A stretch of DNA of 64,000 nucleotides, taken from Halococcus hamelinensis 100A6 (GTDB lineage Archaea > Halobacteriota > Halobacteria > Halobacteriales > Halococcaceae). Shown here piece after piece: positions 1-7,838 of the stretch. The stretch spans positions 18,005 to 82,004 of the forward strand of contig NZ_AOMB01000010.1 of the NCBI RefSeq assembly GCF_000336675.1. The letters are read 5' to 3'. How positions within the stretch are numbered: position 1 is the first letter of the stretch; the number at the start of each line of letters is the position of its first letter. The notes beneath the pieces were generated by a model that saw only the letters and a list, made by a program, of their open reading frames with translations, had not been told where the DNA came from and searched no databases. Position numbers and translations under genes: made by a program.

Positions 1-65
1 CGAAGTCGGCACGCGCGGCCCGGACGTGACGGAAGGTCTATATCCATCTCGTGTAAGCATCGGGC

Positions 66-350
66 ATGGTCACGGGACTCGAACTCGCGGTCCTCGCCGT
101 CGCGGTCCTGTTCTTGCTCGTCGGGATACGCGTACTCCAGGCGCTCCGGCCGTTCATCGTCAACGCGGTCGTCGGCCTGCTCGTCTTCCTGGTCGCGGGC
201 TGGTTCGGCTTCCCCGTCGAGGTGAACTGGCTCACGGTGCTCGTCGTCGCCATCGGCGGGCTGCCGGCCGCCGTGCTGGTGGTGCTCCTCTCGACCTTCG
301 GCCTCGCGTTCGTCCCCGCGCTCGTCGACCTCGCCGCGCCGTTCCTCTAG
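66..350 (+). CDS. BofA-like small integral membrane protein
   Basis: This is a 94-residue, almost entirely hydrophobic protein. Three to four membrane segments can be seen, at about residues 3-25, 30-47, 53-75 and 78-94. Its length and hydrophobic pattern resemble the pro-sigmaK processing inhibitor BofA family, which in Bacillus controls an intramembrane protease. Archaea have no sigmaK, so the role here is unknown. The ATG at 66 is the only sensible start. Its stop overlaps the stop of the helicase on the other strand by 4 nt (347-350), a tail-to-tail arrangement. The family assignment rests on recalled similarity, not on catalytic residues. Confidence 0.7.
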   Translation: MVTGLELAVLAVAVLFLLVGIRVLQALRPFIVNAVVGLLVFLVAGWFGFPVEVNWLTVLVVAIGGLPAAVLVVLLSTFGLAFVPALVDLAAPFL

Positions 351-2407
351 TCCTCCTCGTCGCGCAGCTCGATGTCGGCCACCACGTCGTAGGGGTCGGC
401 ACCCTTTCGGATGCCGTCGAGCATCGTGAACGCCGCGCCGGGTTCGAGGAAGTGACGCGTCACCGCGCGGCCGAGCGGCGTGGGTTCGAGGCCGTCGATG
501 AAGCCGTAGTCCAGCAGTTTGCCGACCGCGTGCTTGAGCGGGACCTCCCCGACCATCCGCTCGGTGAGCCCCTTCGCGCCGCCGCCCGCCACCGCGACGT
601 TCGCGAGCACCTCCTCTACCGCATCGGTCTCGTCGTAGCGCATCGCCACCGGCTCCATCTCGCCCTTCAGGAGTTTGAACGCCGTCTCGTCCTCGCTCCC
701 GGGCATGCTCGCGTGGTAGCTCCCGTCGGGTTCGACGAGGACGTAGACCACCCCGCGGTCGTGGTAGTCCGGCCGCCCCGCCCGCCCGAGCATCTGATGG
801 AATTCTTGGACAGTCAACCACTCGATACCCATCGCGAGCGAGTCGAAGAGCACCTGCGAGGCCGGGAAGTCGACCCCGGCGGCGAGCGCCGCCGTCGTGA
901 CGACCGCCGCCAACTCCTGATCCGCGAACTTCCGCTCGACGGTCTTCCGACGCGAGTAATCGAGCCCCGCGTGGTACGGCGCGGCGTCGTACTCCAACTT
1001 TCGAGAGAGCTCGTGACACCGCCGCCGCGAGTTGGTGAAGATGATTGTCTGGCCCCGGTAGCCCTTCGAGGACTTCCGGTCGAACTCGCGTTTCACCAAC
1101 TTGTTCGCCACCCGGGCTTTCTCCTGGCCGTCGGCGAACGTGACGTGGCGTTCTATCGGCACCGGACGCTCCTCGAACTCCACGAGCCGGGCGTCGAGCC
1201 GGTTCGCGAGCCAGTTCGGGTTGCCGACGGTGGCCGAGAGGTAGAGCCACTGGGTCCCGTCGTTCGACTCGTCCCGCGCGCGTTCCTGTCGCCGGTTCTC
1301 GCAGTACCACTTGAGCCGGGCGATCAGACCGTCGAGGCGGTGGCCGCGGTCGTCGTCTTCGAGCGTGTGGACCTCGTCGATCACCACCGTTCCGATGTCC
1401 CCCAGGTCCTGGCCGACCCGGAGCGCGTGGTCGATGCCCTCGTAGGTCCCGACCACGATGTCGGCGTTCGGATCGAACCGTTCGCCATCTCCGCGAACTC
1501 GACTCGCGCCGACCCGGATGGTGACGTTCGCGAGGTGGCCGTAGTCGTCCTGGAAGTCCTCGTACTTCTGGTTCGCGAGCGCGACGAGCGGCACCAAGAA
1601 GAGCATCTTCCCCTCGCCGCGGAGCAGCCGGTCGACGCCCGCGAGTTCGCCGATCAGGGTCTTTCCCGTGGCAGTGGCGCTCACGACGAGCTGGTCGTCG
1701 CCATCGAGCGCGCCGTTCTCGACCGCGAGGCTCTGCACCGGGAGGAGCTCGTCGAACCGGTCCGACATGAGCGACTGGAAGTTGGGGTGGAGGTCGAGCG
1801 AGTCCACAGAAACGGGATTGACGGCCTCCGTGGTGGCGCTCATCTCGTCGAACTTGGTGAGGTCGGGGTCGAGTTGGCCCGAGAGGAGGTTTTTCACCCG
1901 GTCGAGGTCCTGTACGGACTGGAGGAGCTCGTGGAGGCGGTCGGCGGCCGTACCGGAGACGTCGTGGTGGGCTATCTCGCGGTCGAGTTCGCGTCGGGCG
2001 CAGTCGGGGCAGATCCGCTCGCCGTCGGCCGCGACCGCGGTCTCCGAGGTGATCGGCGAGTACCGCCCCGCCGCCGCACAGTACCGACAGGTCCTGACTC
2101 GTTTGGCCTCTAGCTGGTAGCCCGAGAGCATCTCCTGGAACGCCTCGCGCTGGTCTCGGGTGGTCTGTTCTGAGATCCGAATGCGGTCGGCCCGGCGGGC
2201 GAGTTCGACGAACTGGTCCGGCGAGCGCGGCTCCTCCCCCGAGGAGTGTTTCACGCCGAACTTCGCGGGCCGCGGGCCGGCGTCGGTGGCGGCGAGGTCG
2301 AGGCGGGCCGAGAGCGTCCGCTCGTCGCCGTCGGTGACGGCGACCAGATAGTCGTCGCCGATCCCGTGAACGAACAGGGTTCCGACCCGCCCGACCTGCT
2401 GTGACAC
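347..2407 (-). CDS. Ski2-like superfamily 2 DEAD/DEAH-box helicase with N-terminal zinc module
   Basis: This 686-residue protein has the full SF2 helicase signature: Walker A SATATGKT, a DEVH box (VIDEVHTL), motif III LSATVGN, and motif VI QMLGRAGRP. About 200 residues precede the motor. They carry a probable zinc knuckle, CRYC followed some 20 residues later by CPDC. The start is GTG (2405-2407), giving MSQQVGRVG. It is a paralogue of Hel308 (38944-41169) but is shorter and lacks the C-terminal helix-hairpin-helix. The family is expected to unwind nucleic acid with ATP. Whether the substrate is DNA or RNA cannot be read from the sequence. Confidence 0.85.
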   Translation of the reverse strand: MSQQVGRVGTLFVHGIGDDYLVAVTDGDERTLSARLDLAATDAGPRPAKFGVKHSSGEEPRSPDQFVELARRADRIRISEQTTRDQREAFQEMLSGYQLEAKRVRTCRYCAAAGRYSPITSETAVAADGERICPDCARRELDREIAHHDVSGTAADRLHELLQSVQDLDRVKNLLSGQLDPDLTKFDEMSATTEAVNPVSVDSLDLHPNFQSLMSDRFDELLPVQSLAVENGALDGDDQLVVSATATGKTLIGELAGVDRLLRGEGKMLFLVPLVALANQKYEDFQDDYGHLANVTIRVGASRVRGDGERFDPNADIVVGTYEGIDHALRVGQDLGDIGTVVIDEVHTLEDDDRGHRLDGLIARLKWYCENRRQERARDESNDGTQWLYLSATVGNPNWLANRLDARLVEFEERPVPIERHVTFADGQEKARVANKLVKREFDRKSSKGYRGQTIIFTNSRRRCHELSRKLEYDAAPYHAGLDYSRRKTVERKFADQELAAVVTTAALAAGVDFPASQVLFDSLAMGIEWLTVQEFHQMLGRAGRPDYHDRGVVYVLVEPDGSYHASMPGSEDETAFKLLKGEMEPVAMRYDETDAVEEVLANVAVAGGGAKGLTERMVGEVPLKHAVGKLLDYGFIDGLEPTPLGRAVTRHFLEPGAAFTMLDGIRKGADPYDVVADIELRDEED

Positions 2408-2461
2408 TGTTCGTCGATCCGTTCGCGGGCTATTTCAGTCGCTCGAAACCGCTTCTGTGGA

Positions 2462-2887
2462 TCACTCCACGAGGTCGATCGCGTCGTCGCCGTTCGGCAC
2501 CGCGCAGATGAACGCGCCCGGCTCGTCGCCCTCGTTGCGATACCAGTGGACCGTCCCGGCGGGAATCAGGAGGGAGTCGCCGGCACTCACGGTGTGTTCG
2601 TCGTCCTCGTCGGCGGTTTCACCGCCCTCCCGAGGCGTCTCCGGGGCCTCGCCGATCCCGATCACGTACTCGCCGTCGAGGACGTACTGTTCGTGTTCGA
2701 CCTCGTTGGTGTGTTTCGGGACCGCCGCACCCGGCGCGAGCGTGAACCGCCGAATGGCGAAGTTCGGCGCGCCGCGTGCTTCGTCGACGAGGACGCCCTT
2801 TTCGAGTCCGTCCGCCGCGTCGACCGGTTCGTAGTCGATCTCCGCCGCCCGTCGGATCAGGGGTGCCGGCCGTTCGGGTTCGCTCAT
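2462..2887 (-). CDS. Single-domain cupin protein
   Basis: This 141-residue cupin has metal-site motifs that can be picked out: EVEHEQYVLDGEY (motif 1) and PAGTVHWYRNEG (motif 2), supplying His/Glu ligands. The substrate is unknown; cupins include small-molecule isomerases, dioxygenases and plain sugar-binding proteins. I chose the ATG at 2887 (MSEPERPAP) over an in-frame upstream start at 2905. A TATA-like element on the minus strand (2912-2917) sits 24 nt from 2887, which fits a leaderless mRNA. It is divergent from the site-2 protease gene. The acidic insert between the two motifs is typical of halophiles. Confidence 0.8.
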   Translation of the reverse strand: MSEPERPAPLIRRAAEIDYEPVDAADGLEKGVLVDEARGAPNFAIRRFTLAPGAAVPKHTNEVEHEQYVLDGEYVIGIGEAPETPREGGETADEDDEHTVSAGDSLLIPAGTVHWYRNEGDEPGAFICAVPNGDDAIDLVE

Positions 2888-2911
2888 CCTCCCCGGTAGG
2901 CCCACCGGTGG

Positions 2912-2917
2912 CTAAAA
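2912..2917 (-). promoter_or_regulatory. TATA box of the cupin gene
   Basis: TTTTAG on the minus strand lies 24 nt upstream of the chosen ATG at 2887, the spacing seen at other leaderless genes in this window. Confidence 0.45.
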
Positions 2918-2935
2918 CCCCGCGGCCACGACACG

Positions 2936-2941
2936 ATTTAA
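2936..2941 (+). promoter_or_regulatory. TATA box of the site-2 protease gene
   Basis: ATTTAA lies 24 nt before the ATG at 2966. It supports 2966 rather than the in-frame TTG at 2960 as the start. Confidence 0.45.
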
Positions 2942-2965
2942 GGGGACACCGACCGTAGTTTGGGC

Positions 2966-4150
2966 ATGCCAAGCTTCAGGGTCGGAAGCATCGCCGGAAT
3001 TCCGATCAAACTCGGGCTCTCGTTTCTCTTGGTCCTCCCGCTGTTCGCGTGGTTCATCGGGAACGGGATCGGGCAACTGCTGCCGCTGCTGAACGGGATC
3101 TTCGACGCGAACCTGCCGGCGGCGGAGCTCTCGGCCGGCAACACGCCCTACGTCCTCGGCATCGTCGCCGCCGTCGGGCTCTACGTCGGCGTCGTGCTCC
3201 ACGAACTCGGCCACTCGTTCGTCGCGATGCGCTACGGCTACGAGATCGATTCCATCACGCTCTGGTTTCTGGGGGGTATCGCCCAGATGGCCGAGATGCC
3301 CGAGGACTGGCGACAGGAGCTCGCCGTCGCGGTCGCCGGCCCCGCCGTGAGCGTCGTCCTCGGCCTCCTCTCCTTCGTGGTCTTCCTCGTGGTCCCGGAG
3401 TCGCTCGGCGGCGTACGTTTCGTGCTCGCCTACCTCGCCCTGCTCAACGTGGGTCTCGCGGCGTTCAACCTCCTGCCCGGGTTCCCGATGGACGGCGGAC
3501 GGGTCCTCCGGGCACTTCTCGCCCGAACCCGGACCCACGCCGAGGCCACCCAGCTCGCCGCCGAGGTCGGGAAGGGGTTCGCGTTCCTGCTCGCGCTCGT
3601 CGGCCTCTTCTCGGGGAGCATCGTCTTTATCGCCATCGCCTTCTTCATCTACATGAGCGCGAGCGGCGAGGCCCAGCAGGCTGTCACGAAGGCGGCGCTC
3701 GAAGGCGTCGCGATCAGCCGCGTCATGACGCCCGCCGACGAGATCGACGCCCTCTCGCCGAAGGCCAGCGTCGCCGACCTGATCGAGCGGATGCTCACCG
3801 AGCGCCACACCGGCTATCCCGTGCTCGAAAGCGGCGAACTCGTCGGGATGGTGACACTCACCGACGCACAGAAGGTCCGCGAGGTCGAGCGCGACGCCTT
3901 CCGGGTCGAGGAGGTGATGACCCACGAACTGGAGACGATCCCCGAGGACGCCGACGCGATGACCGCGCTCTCGACGATGCAGTCGGCGGGCGTGGGTCGA
4001 TTGCCGGTGGTCGGCCTCCAGGGCGAGTTCGTCGGCCTGGTCTCGCGGACCGACCTGATGACCGCGCTCACTATCCTCCGGTCGAGCGGGAGGGATTCGG
4101 GAGCCGAGACCTCCCGCGACTCGCCGCGCTCGCCCGAGGAATCGCTGTAG
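2966..4150 (+). CDS. Site-2 protease (M50) with tandem CBS domains
   Basis: This 394-residue intramembrane zinc metalloprotease has HELGH at residues 79-83 (zinc ligands and catalytic Glu). The third ligand is in the NLLPGFPMDGG segment (Asp176). Hydrophobic segments run through about residues 15-35, 62-82, 120-143, 152-170 and 204-230. Two CBS domains follow, at about 250-305 and 315-370; such pairs usually bind adenine nucleotides or SAM. The family cleaves membrane-anchored regulators inside the bilayer, with CBS as a likely sensor. The substrate is unknown. The gene ends one base before the stop of the convergent CinA-like gene. Confidence 0.88.
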   Translation: MPSFRVGSIAGIPIKLGLSFLLVLPLFAWFIGNGIGQLLPLLNGIFDANLPAAELSAGNTPYVLGIVAAVGLYVGVVLHELGHSFVAMRYGYEIDSITLWFLGGIAQMAEMPEDWRQELAVAVAGPAVSVVLGLLSFVVFLVVPESLGGVRFVLAYLALLNVGLAAFNLLPGFPMDGGRVLRALLARTRTHAEATQLAAEVGKGFAFLLALVGLFSGSIVFIAIAFFIYMSASGEAQQAVTKAALEGVAISRVMTPADEIDALSPKASVADLIERMLTERHTGYPVLESGELVGMVTLTDAQKVREVERDAFRVEEVMTHELETIPEDADAMTALSTMQSAGVGRLPVVGLQGEFVGLVSRTDLMTALTILRSSGRDSGAETSRDSPRSPEESL

Positions 4151-4873
4151 TTACTCCGGTGCGGGGACGGTTTCGAGCCGGTCGGTGAGCCACTCGCGCG
4201 CCGCGTCGAGTTCGCCCTCGTCCTCGTCGACGAGCTTGATCCGGTTGTGGCGCACCGCCCGGTCGGGATAACAGCCCACCGCGACGTCGAAGCGCTCGCC
4301 CGCCTCGCTGAGGTCGTCGATCATGTCGGCCTCCGGCGTCGGGGTGTAGAAGACCTGCGAGCGGACGTCGCCCCCGAACCCGTCCTCGATCGTCTCGAAC
4401 ATCGCCTTCATCTCCGCGGGCACTCCGGGGAGGACGTAGACGTTCTCGATCACACAGCCCGGCGCGAGCCCGGGGTCGTTGATCAGCGGCTGGCTCCCCT
4501 CGGGGATCGAGGCCTCGGCCTCGACGTCGAGCGCGATGTCGGGGTACTCCTCGCGAACGGCTTCGAGGCGCTGTTCGACGTCGGCACGGGCGCGGTCGTT
4601 GACCGCGAGCGGCCGGTCGAACGCCGTCGCCACCGCGTCCATCGTGACGTCGTCGGGGGTTCCCCCCAGCCCGCCGGTGAGGATGACGGCGTCGAACGCC
4701 GCCGAGTAGTCGGCGACCCGGTCGGCGATGAGTTCGCGGTCGTCGGGTACCACGAGGATCCGCGCGACGGTCGCGCCACGCTCGGTGAGTCGGGCGGCGA
4801 TCCACGTCGCGTTGGAGTTCTCGGTGTCCCCCGAGAGGATCTCGTCGCCGATGGTGAGAAGCGCGATTTCCAT
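4151..4873 (-). CDS. CinA N-terminal-type (MoCF_biosynth fold) protein
   Basis: This 240-residue protein is the COG1058 domain only. It begins MEIALLTIGDEILSGD and has the TGGLGGTPDDVT loop that binds nucleotide or molybdopterin in this fold. The C-terminal deamidase domain of bacterial CinA is absent, as is usual in archaea. Bacterial relatives hydrolyse ADP-ribose or act in pyridine-nucleotide salvage; archaeal ones are often loosely labelled molybdopterin-binding. The ATG at 4873 is preferred because upstream in-frame codons look like translated intergenic DNA. It is convergent with the site-2 protease gene. Confidence 0.82.
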   Translation of the reverse strand: MEIALLTIGDEILSGDTENSNATWIAARLTERGATVARILVVPDDRELIADRVADYSAAFDAVILTGGLGGTPDDVTMDAVATAFDRPLAVNDRARADVEQRLEAVREEYPDIALDVEAEASIPEGSQPLINDPGLAPGCVIENVYVLPGVPAEMKAMFETIEDGFGGDVRSQVFYTPTPEADMIDDLSEAGERFDVAVGCYPDRAVRHNRIKLVDEDEGELDAAREWLTDRLETVPAPE

Positions 4874-5010
4874 CGGCGGATCTGGGTGATGGCGACGGAT
4901 AGCCCTTCGTTGTCGATCCGGTGGCCCCCCTCGCCGACCTCTCGTTCGCCCCCACACGACGAACGACGCCGGAACCCATGGTTTTTGGTAGCGGCCGGAT
5001 AGTTCGACGT

Positions 5011-5295
5011 ATGCCCATCGACGAGCCGAACTGGGAGTCGGGAAAACAAGTGAGCACTTCGATAGATTCCGTTCGTAACTTTCTGGAGGAGGGCCATCCC
5101 GAGGCCTACACCGCCGAGGAGATCGCGGGCGCGGTGCTGGCGTTCGCCAACACCCCGCCGGTCACGAGCGAGAAGCTCAGGGACATCGCCGAGCAGAACC
5201 TCGAGATCCTGATCGAGACCGGGAGCGTCGAAGCCAGACGGGTCGAGACCGGCGACCGGCGGCCGTCGGTCTACTACCGGACCGTGGACGACTGA
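5011..5295 (+). CDS. Small hypothetical protein, possibly winged-helix-like
   Basis: This 94-residue protein starts at the ATG at 5011 (MPIDEPNW). The body is predicted to be helical and has an AEEIAGAVLAF segment. It ends in RRPSVYYRT, which looks like the wing of a winged helix: basic, then aromatic after a Gly-Asp-Arg turn. I do not recognise a named family. Codon bias matches its neighbours, and it stands alone between the CinA-like gene and tRNA-His. A DNA-binding role is only a guess from the helix-turn-helix-wing layout. Confidence 0.7.
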   Translation: MPIDEPNWESGKQVSTSIDSVRNFLEEGHPEAYTAEEIAGAVLAFANTPPVTSEKLRDIAEQNLEILIETGSVEARRVETGDRRPSVYYRTVDD

Positions 5296-5350
5296 GGGCG
5301 GTACGGTCGATCGTATTCACGTCAACAGCGAGAACGTCCGATTTTCATGT

Positions 5351-5356
5351 AAAAAA
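5351..5356 (-). terminator. Oligo-T terminator of tRNA-His
   Basis: Six T residues on the minus strand lie 9 nt downstream of the tRNA 3' end. They match the U-tract termination typical of archaeal tRNA genes. Confidence 0.55.
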
Positions 5357-5365
5357 TTTGCCATA

Positions 5366-5438
5366 GTCCGGGTGCGAGAATCGAACCCGCGTCTCAGCCT
5401 CCACAAGGCTGAAGGATGACCACTACCCTAACCCGGAC
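5366..5438 (-). tRNA. tRNA-His (GTG anticodon)
   Basis: The gene folds as a complete cloverleaf on the minus strand. The acceptor stem TCCGGGT pairs with ACCCGGA. The anticodon stem CAGCC/GGCTG closes the loop TTGTGGA, giving anticodon GTG. The T arm GCGGG/CTCGC closes the loop TTCGATT. An extra 5' G (5438) opposite the 3' discriminator C (5366) is the G-1:C73 pair that identifies histidine tRNA. It is encoded here, so it need not be added later. CCA is not encoded. No intron is visible. Confidence 0.95.
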
Positions 5439-5462
5439 ACGCGTTCGCACCTATCTTCGCGT

Positions 5463-5470
5463 GGATAAAG
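5463..5470 (-). promoter_or_regulatory. TATA box of tRNA-His
   Basis: CTTTATCC on the minus strand ends 24 nt before the first base of the tRNA, the standard archaeal spacing between TATA box and start site. Confidence 0.6.
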
Positions 5471-5535
5471 TAGGTTACGACTCGGCCCGAGGGTTTCGCG
5501 GTGTTTTTGCCGCTCGCGCCCCTCGTATCGTCAAC

Positions 5536-5988
5536 GTGGCCGTCACCGACAAGATCTACGTCAAGAACCACCGCCGGATCGGCTCCCAGCTCGAGACCCA
5601 CATCCCGAGAAGTGCGTTCAGCGGCGCGACCCTCGACATCCTCTACTCCGGCGAGGGCCTCGCGAAGCTCGACGACGCCACCCAGGAGCGGGTGCTCGAC
5701 TTCGCCGAGGACTTCCTCGACTGCGACTGCGAGTCGAACCCCTACTGTGGCCACCCCGAACGCAAGTTCATGGCCTACCTCCTCGACCTGCGCGCCCAGG
5801 GGTTCGGCCCCGAGGCCATCGTCGACGTGATGGGCGACGACTACCTCGTGACCGCCTACCCCGGTGACGTCCTCTCCTTCCTCGACAACTCGGTCCGCAC
5901 GCTCGAAGCGATGGAGGACCTCGCGAACGTCGAGAACGACCGCGAGGCGGCCGGAACGATCGACGACAGAAAACGCGCGCTGCTCTAA
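5536..5988 (+). CDS. Conserved haloarchaeal protein (DUF5814-like)
   Basis: This 150-residue protein starts at a GTG (5536), reading MAVTDKIYVKNHR. The open frame runs further upstream through tRNA-His, so the long version is an artefact. Cysteines cluster in DCDCESNPYCG, a possible metal site. I recall close relatives across haloarchaea that start with the same KIYVKNHR block, under the label DUF5814, but I am not certain of the number. Function is unknown. Its stop overlaps that of the RHH gene on the other strand (5985-5988). Confidence 0.8.
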   Translation: MAVTDKIYVKNHRRIGSQLETHIPRSAFSGATLDILYSGEGLAKLDDATQERVLDFAEDFLDCDCESNPYCGHPERKFMAYLLDLRAQGFGPEAIVDVMGDDYLVTAYPGDVLSFLDNSVRTLEAMEDLANVENDREAAGTIDDRKRALL

Positions 5989-6398
5989 CCCAGCCGGAAC
6001 GGCTCCTCTTCCTCGCTCTCGTCGTCGAGCTCTTCGAGCTGGATCACCTCGTCCTCGCCCTCCTGGTTCTCCAAACGCTGGCTCAGCTGGGTGACGTACC
6101 GGCGGTGCTCGTCGAGCTGTTCGCGGAGGTGGTCGGCTTCGAGTTCGAGGCGCTCGTGCTCGCGAACGTAGCTCTTTGGCACCTCGACCTTCGGCGGGAA
6201 GCTCGAGGAGTCCTCGCTGCTCTCGTCGACCTCGTGCTCGGGGACGACCTCGACCTGACCGTCGTGGGCAACCAGCATCTCGACGTAGTTGCGAAACACC
6301 GCCGAGAGCGAGATGTCGCGCTCCTCGGCGATCTCCCGAAGCGTCTCGAAGGCGTCCTCGTTCACCCGGAACGAGATCGTTTTGTTCTTGTTGCCCAT
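5985..6398 (-). CDS. Ribbon-helix-helix DNA-binding protein with coiled-coil tail
   Basis: This is a 137-residue protein. Residues 5-45 (KTISFRVNEDAFETLREIAEE, then SLSAVFRNYVEML) fit a CopG/MetJ-type ribbon-helix-helix, where the first strand enters the DNA major groove as a dimer. An acidic linker follows. A long coiled coil then runs from about residue 75 to 115 (REHERLELEADHLREQL...), with a very acidic end. Such proteins are conserved single genes in haloarchaea. The target is unknown. It is convergent with the DUF5814-like gene. Confidence 0.82.
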   Translation of the reverse strand: MGNKNKTISFRVNEDAFETLREIAEERDISLSAVFRNYVEMLVAHDGQVEVVPEHEVDESSEDSSSFPPKVEVPKSYVREHERLELEADHLREQLDEHRRYVTQLSQRLENQEGEDEVIQLEELDDESEEEEPFRLG

Positions 6399-6514
6399 CT
6401 GGACGCCACCTACCGGCTCCGTGGTCTTAATACTTCGTCAGACGATGACACGGCGTTCGATGGAGCCACGCACACTGGCAGAAGACGTTTGTGTCGACCC
6501 TTCGCACGGCAGCT

Positions 6515-7216
6515 ATGATCTCCCCAGTCGATCGACGTCGGTTCCTCGCGGGCGCGCTCGCCGGTCTCGCTGCGTTTGGTGCAGGATGTACCGACACGAC
6601 GGGAAACAGTGACACAACCCGTGGCTCCACCGAACCAACCACCAATGACGAATCGGTATCGGGAACCGATACCGCTCGTCGTCCGACAGTGTCGACGGTC
6701 ACACGGGGAACCGATTCGACTGCCTGTGAGGAGGCGCTCCAACGGCTTCCGAGCAAGGTGAACGGGGTCGAATACGGCTCGTTGAATGGCTTCAGTCTCA
6801 CTGCGAACCGAACGACCCTCTCGATCGGTGATTCGATCGTGTTTCGGCTACGGAACGAAACCGATACCGAGACGATAACCGGAAACCGCCACAAATTCGA
6901 CGTTCAGCGGCGTCTCGACGACGAATGGCGGTCCATCTACTGGATGAGCGATAGCGCCAGCTACACCGACATGGGGTACGGACAGCAACCCGGTGAAGGA
7001 TTCACTTGGCGGTTCGCGCTCACACGACAGGGGCTCGAACACACGAGCCAGACCAATCCACCATACCGTGTCTGCGAAGCGTTGGTTCCCGGCGACTACC
7101 GATTCGTCTACTGGGGTGTGAGCGCGGAGGGTGAGAACGAAACCGATCGAGGGGTCGGTGTTCGATTCGAGCTCACGAAGCCGAATTCGACCGTCAGCCC
7201 GGACCTTAGTGGCTAA
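6515..7216 (+). CDS. Tat-exported lipoprotein with Ig-like fold
   Basis: This is a 233-residue protein. It begins with a twin-arginine signal (SPVDRRRFLAGALAG) followed by a lipobox-like GAGC, so it is probably exported folded and lipid-anchored outside the cell. A Thr/Ser-rich linker (about residues 28-60) precedes a beta-rich domain with LSIGDSIVFRLRNET and a late PGDYRFVYWG. That pattern resembles bacterial Ig-like domains in secreted haloarchaeal proteins. The ATG at 6515 is chosen because the signal peptide starts there. Codon use is less GC-biased than its neighbours, as is common for surface proteins. Confidence 0.8.
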   Translation: MISPVDRRRFLAGALAGLAAFGAGCTDTTGNSDTTRGSTEPTTNDESVSGTDTARRPTVSTVTRGTDSTACEEALQRLPSKVNGVEYGSLNGFSLTANRTTLSIGDSIVFRLRNETDTETITGNRHKFDVQRRLDDEWRSIYWMSDSASYTDMGYGQQPGEGFTWRFALTRQGLEHTSQTNPPYRVCEALVPGDYRFVYWGVSAEGENETDRGVGVRFELTKPNSTVSPDLSG

Positions 7217-7241
7217 AATAGGGAACTGCGCGCTGAGCCCC

Positions 7242-7838
7242 TCAGTCGGCGTCGACCGCGACCTCGTCTTCCTCCTCTTCCAGACTTTCGAGCGACGACA
7301 CCGCTGCGCGTCGGTAGTCGTCCAGCGGGAGGTCGTAGCGCTCCTCGGCCATTCTGGCGTACTCGTTGGTGTCGGCCTCGAACGCCTGGATCCGCTCGGT
7401 CGTTCGGGCGGCGGTCTCGACCACCCACCGGTCGCGGGTCTCCGCGTCGACCACGGTGATCGACTCCGGCCGAACCGCGACGTTGGTCTGGCCGTCGTCG
7501 GTCTCGAAGGTGCGCGGTTTCCCCGCCACCGCGACGTAGGCCGGGGGTTCGATCTCCCGGAGCGTGCTCGCGGCCTCGGGCTGGTACTGACCCGCGTAGA
7601 CGTAGAACGTCCCCGTGGGGTCGACCACGCGACCCTGCCAGTACTCCGAATCCGAGCCGACGTCCTCGGTCTCGGTGAGGGTGCCGACGAAGAACACGCG
7701 GTTCGCGCGCTCGCCAGTGGGGAGGAGGACGTAGACCGGCGCGCGTTCCTCGTCGCTCTCCTTGAACGTCTCCGTGGCGTCGTTGAACTCGCGTGCGAAG
7801 ACCCGGCGGGCGACCTTCCGCATGGGGGCACCGCTCAT
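7242..7838 (-). CDS. RPA-associated protein (OB fold)
   Basis: This 198-residue protein is encoded directly downstream of the RPA gene. Its ATG overlaps the RPA stop in an ATGA (7835-7838), so translation is probably coupled. An OB-fold core is suggested by RVFFVGTLTETEDVG and YWQGRVVDPTGTFYVYAGQYQPEA. The C-terminus is helical and acidic. In Haloferax volcanii each RPA gene is paired with such a partner, and the partner is specific to its own RPA. The expected job is to join RPA on single-stranded DNA. No third gene (a calcineurin-like phosphoesterase in some operons) follows here. Confidence 0.88.
   Translation of the reverse strand: MSGAPMRKVARRVFAREFNDATETFKESDEERAPVYVLLPTGERANRVFFVGTLTETEDVGSDSEYWQGRVVDPTGTFYVYAGQYQPEAASTLREIEPPAYVAVAGKPRTFETDDGQTNVAVRPESITVVDAETRDRWVVETAARTTERIQAFEADTNEYARMAEERYDLPLDDYRRAAVSSLESLEEEEDEVAVDAD

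Noticed and set aside
26..2113. A 695-residue open frame on the plus strand opposite the helicase
   Set aside because: It is the antisense shadow of a GC-rich gene: Arg/Val-rich with no domain, and overlaps a complete helicase with all motifs.
5416..5535. Longer N-terminus for the DUF5814-like protein
   Set aside because: It would overlap tRNA-His (5366-5438), and the family opening MAVTDKIYVKNHR begins at GTG 5536.
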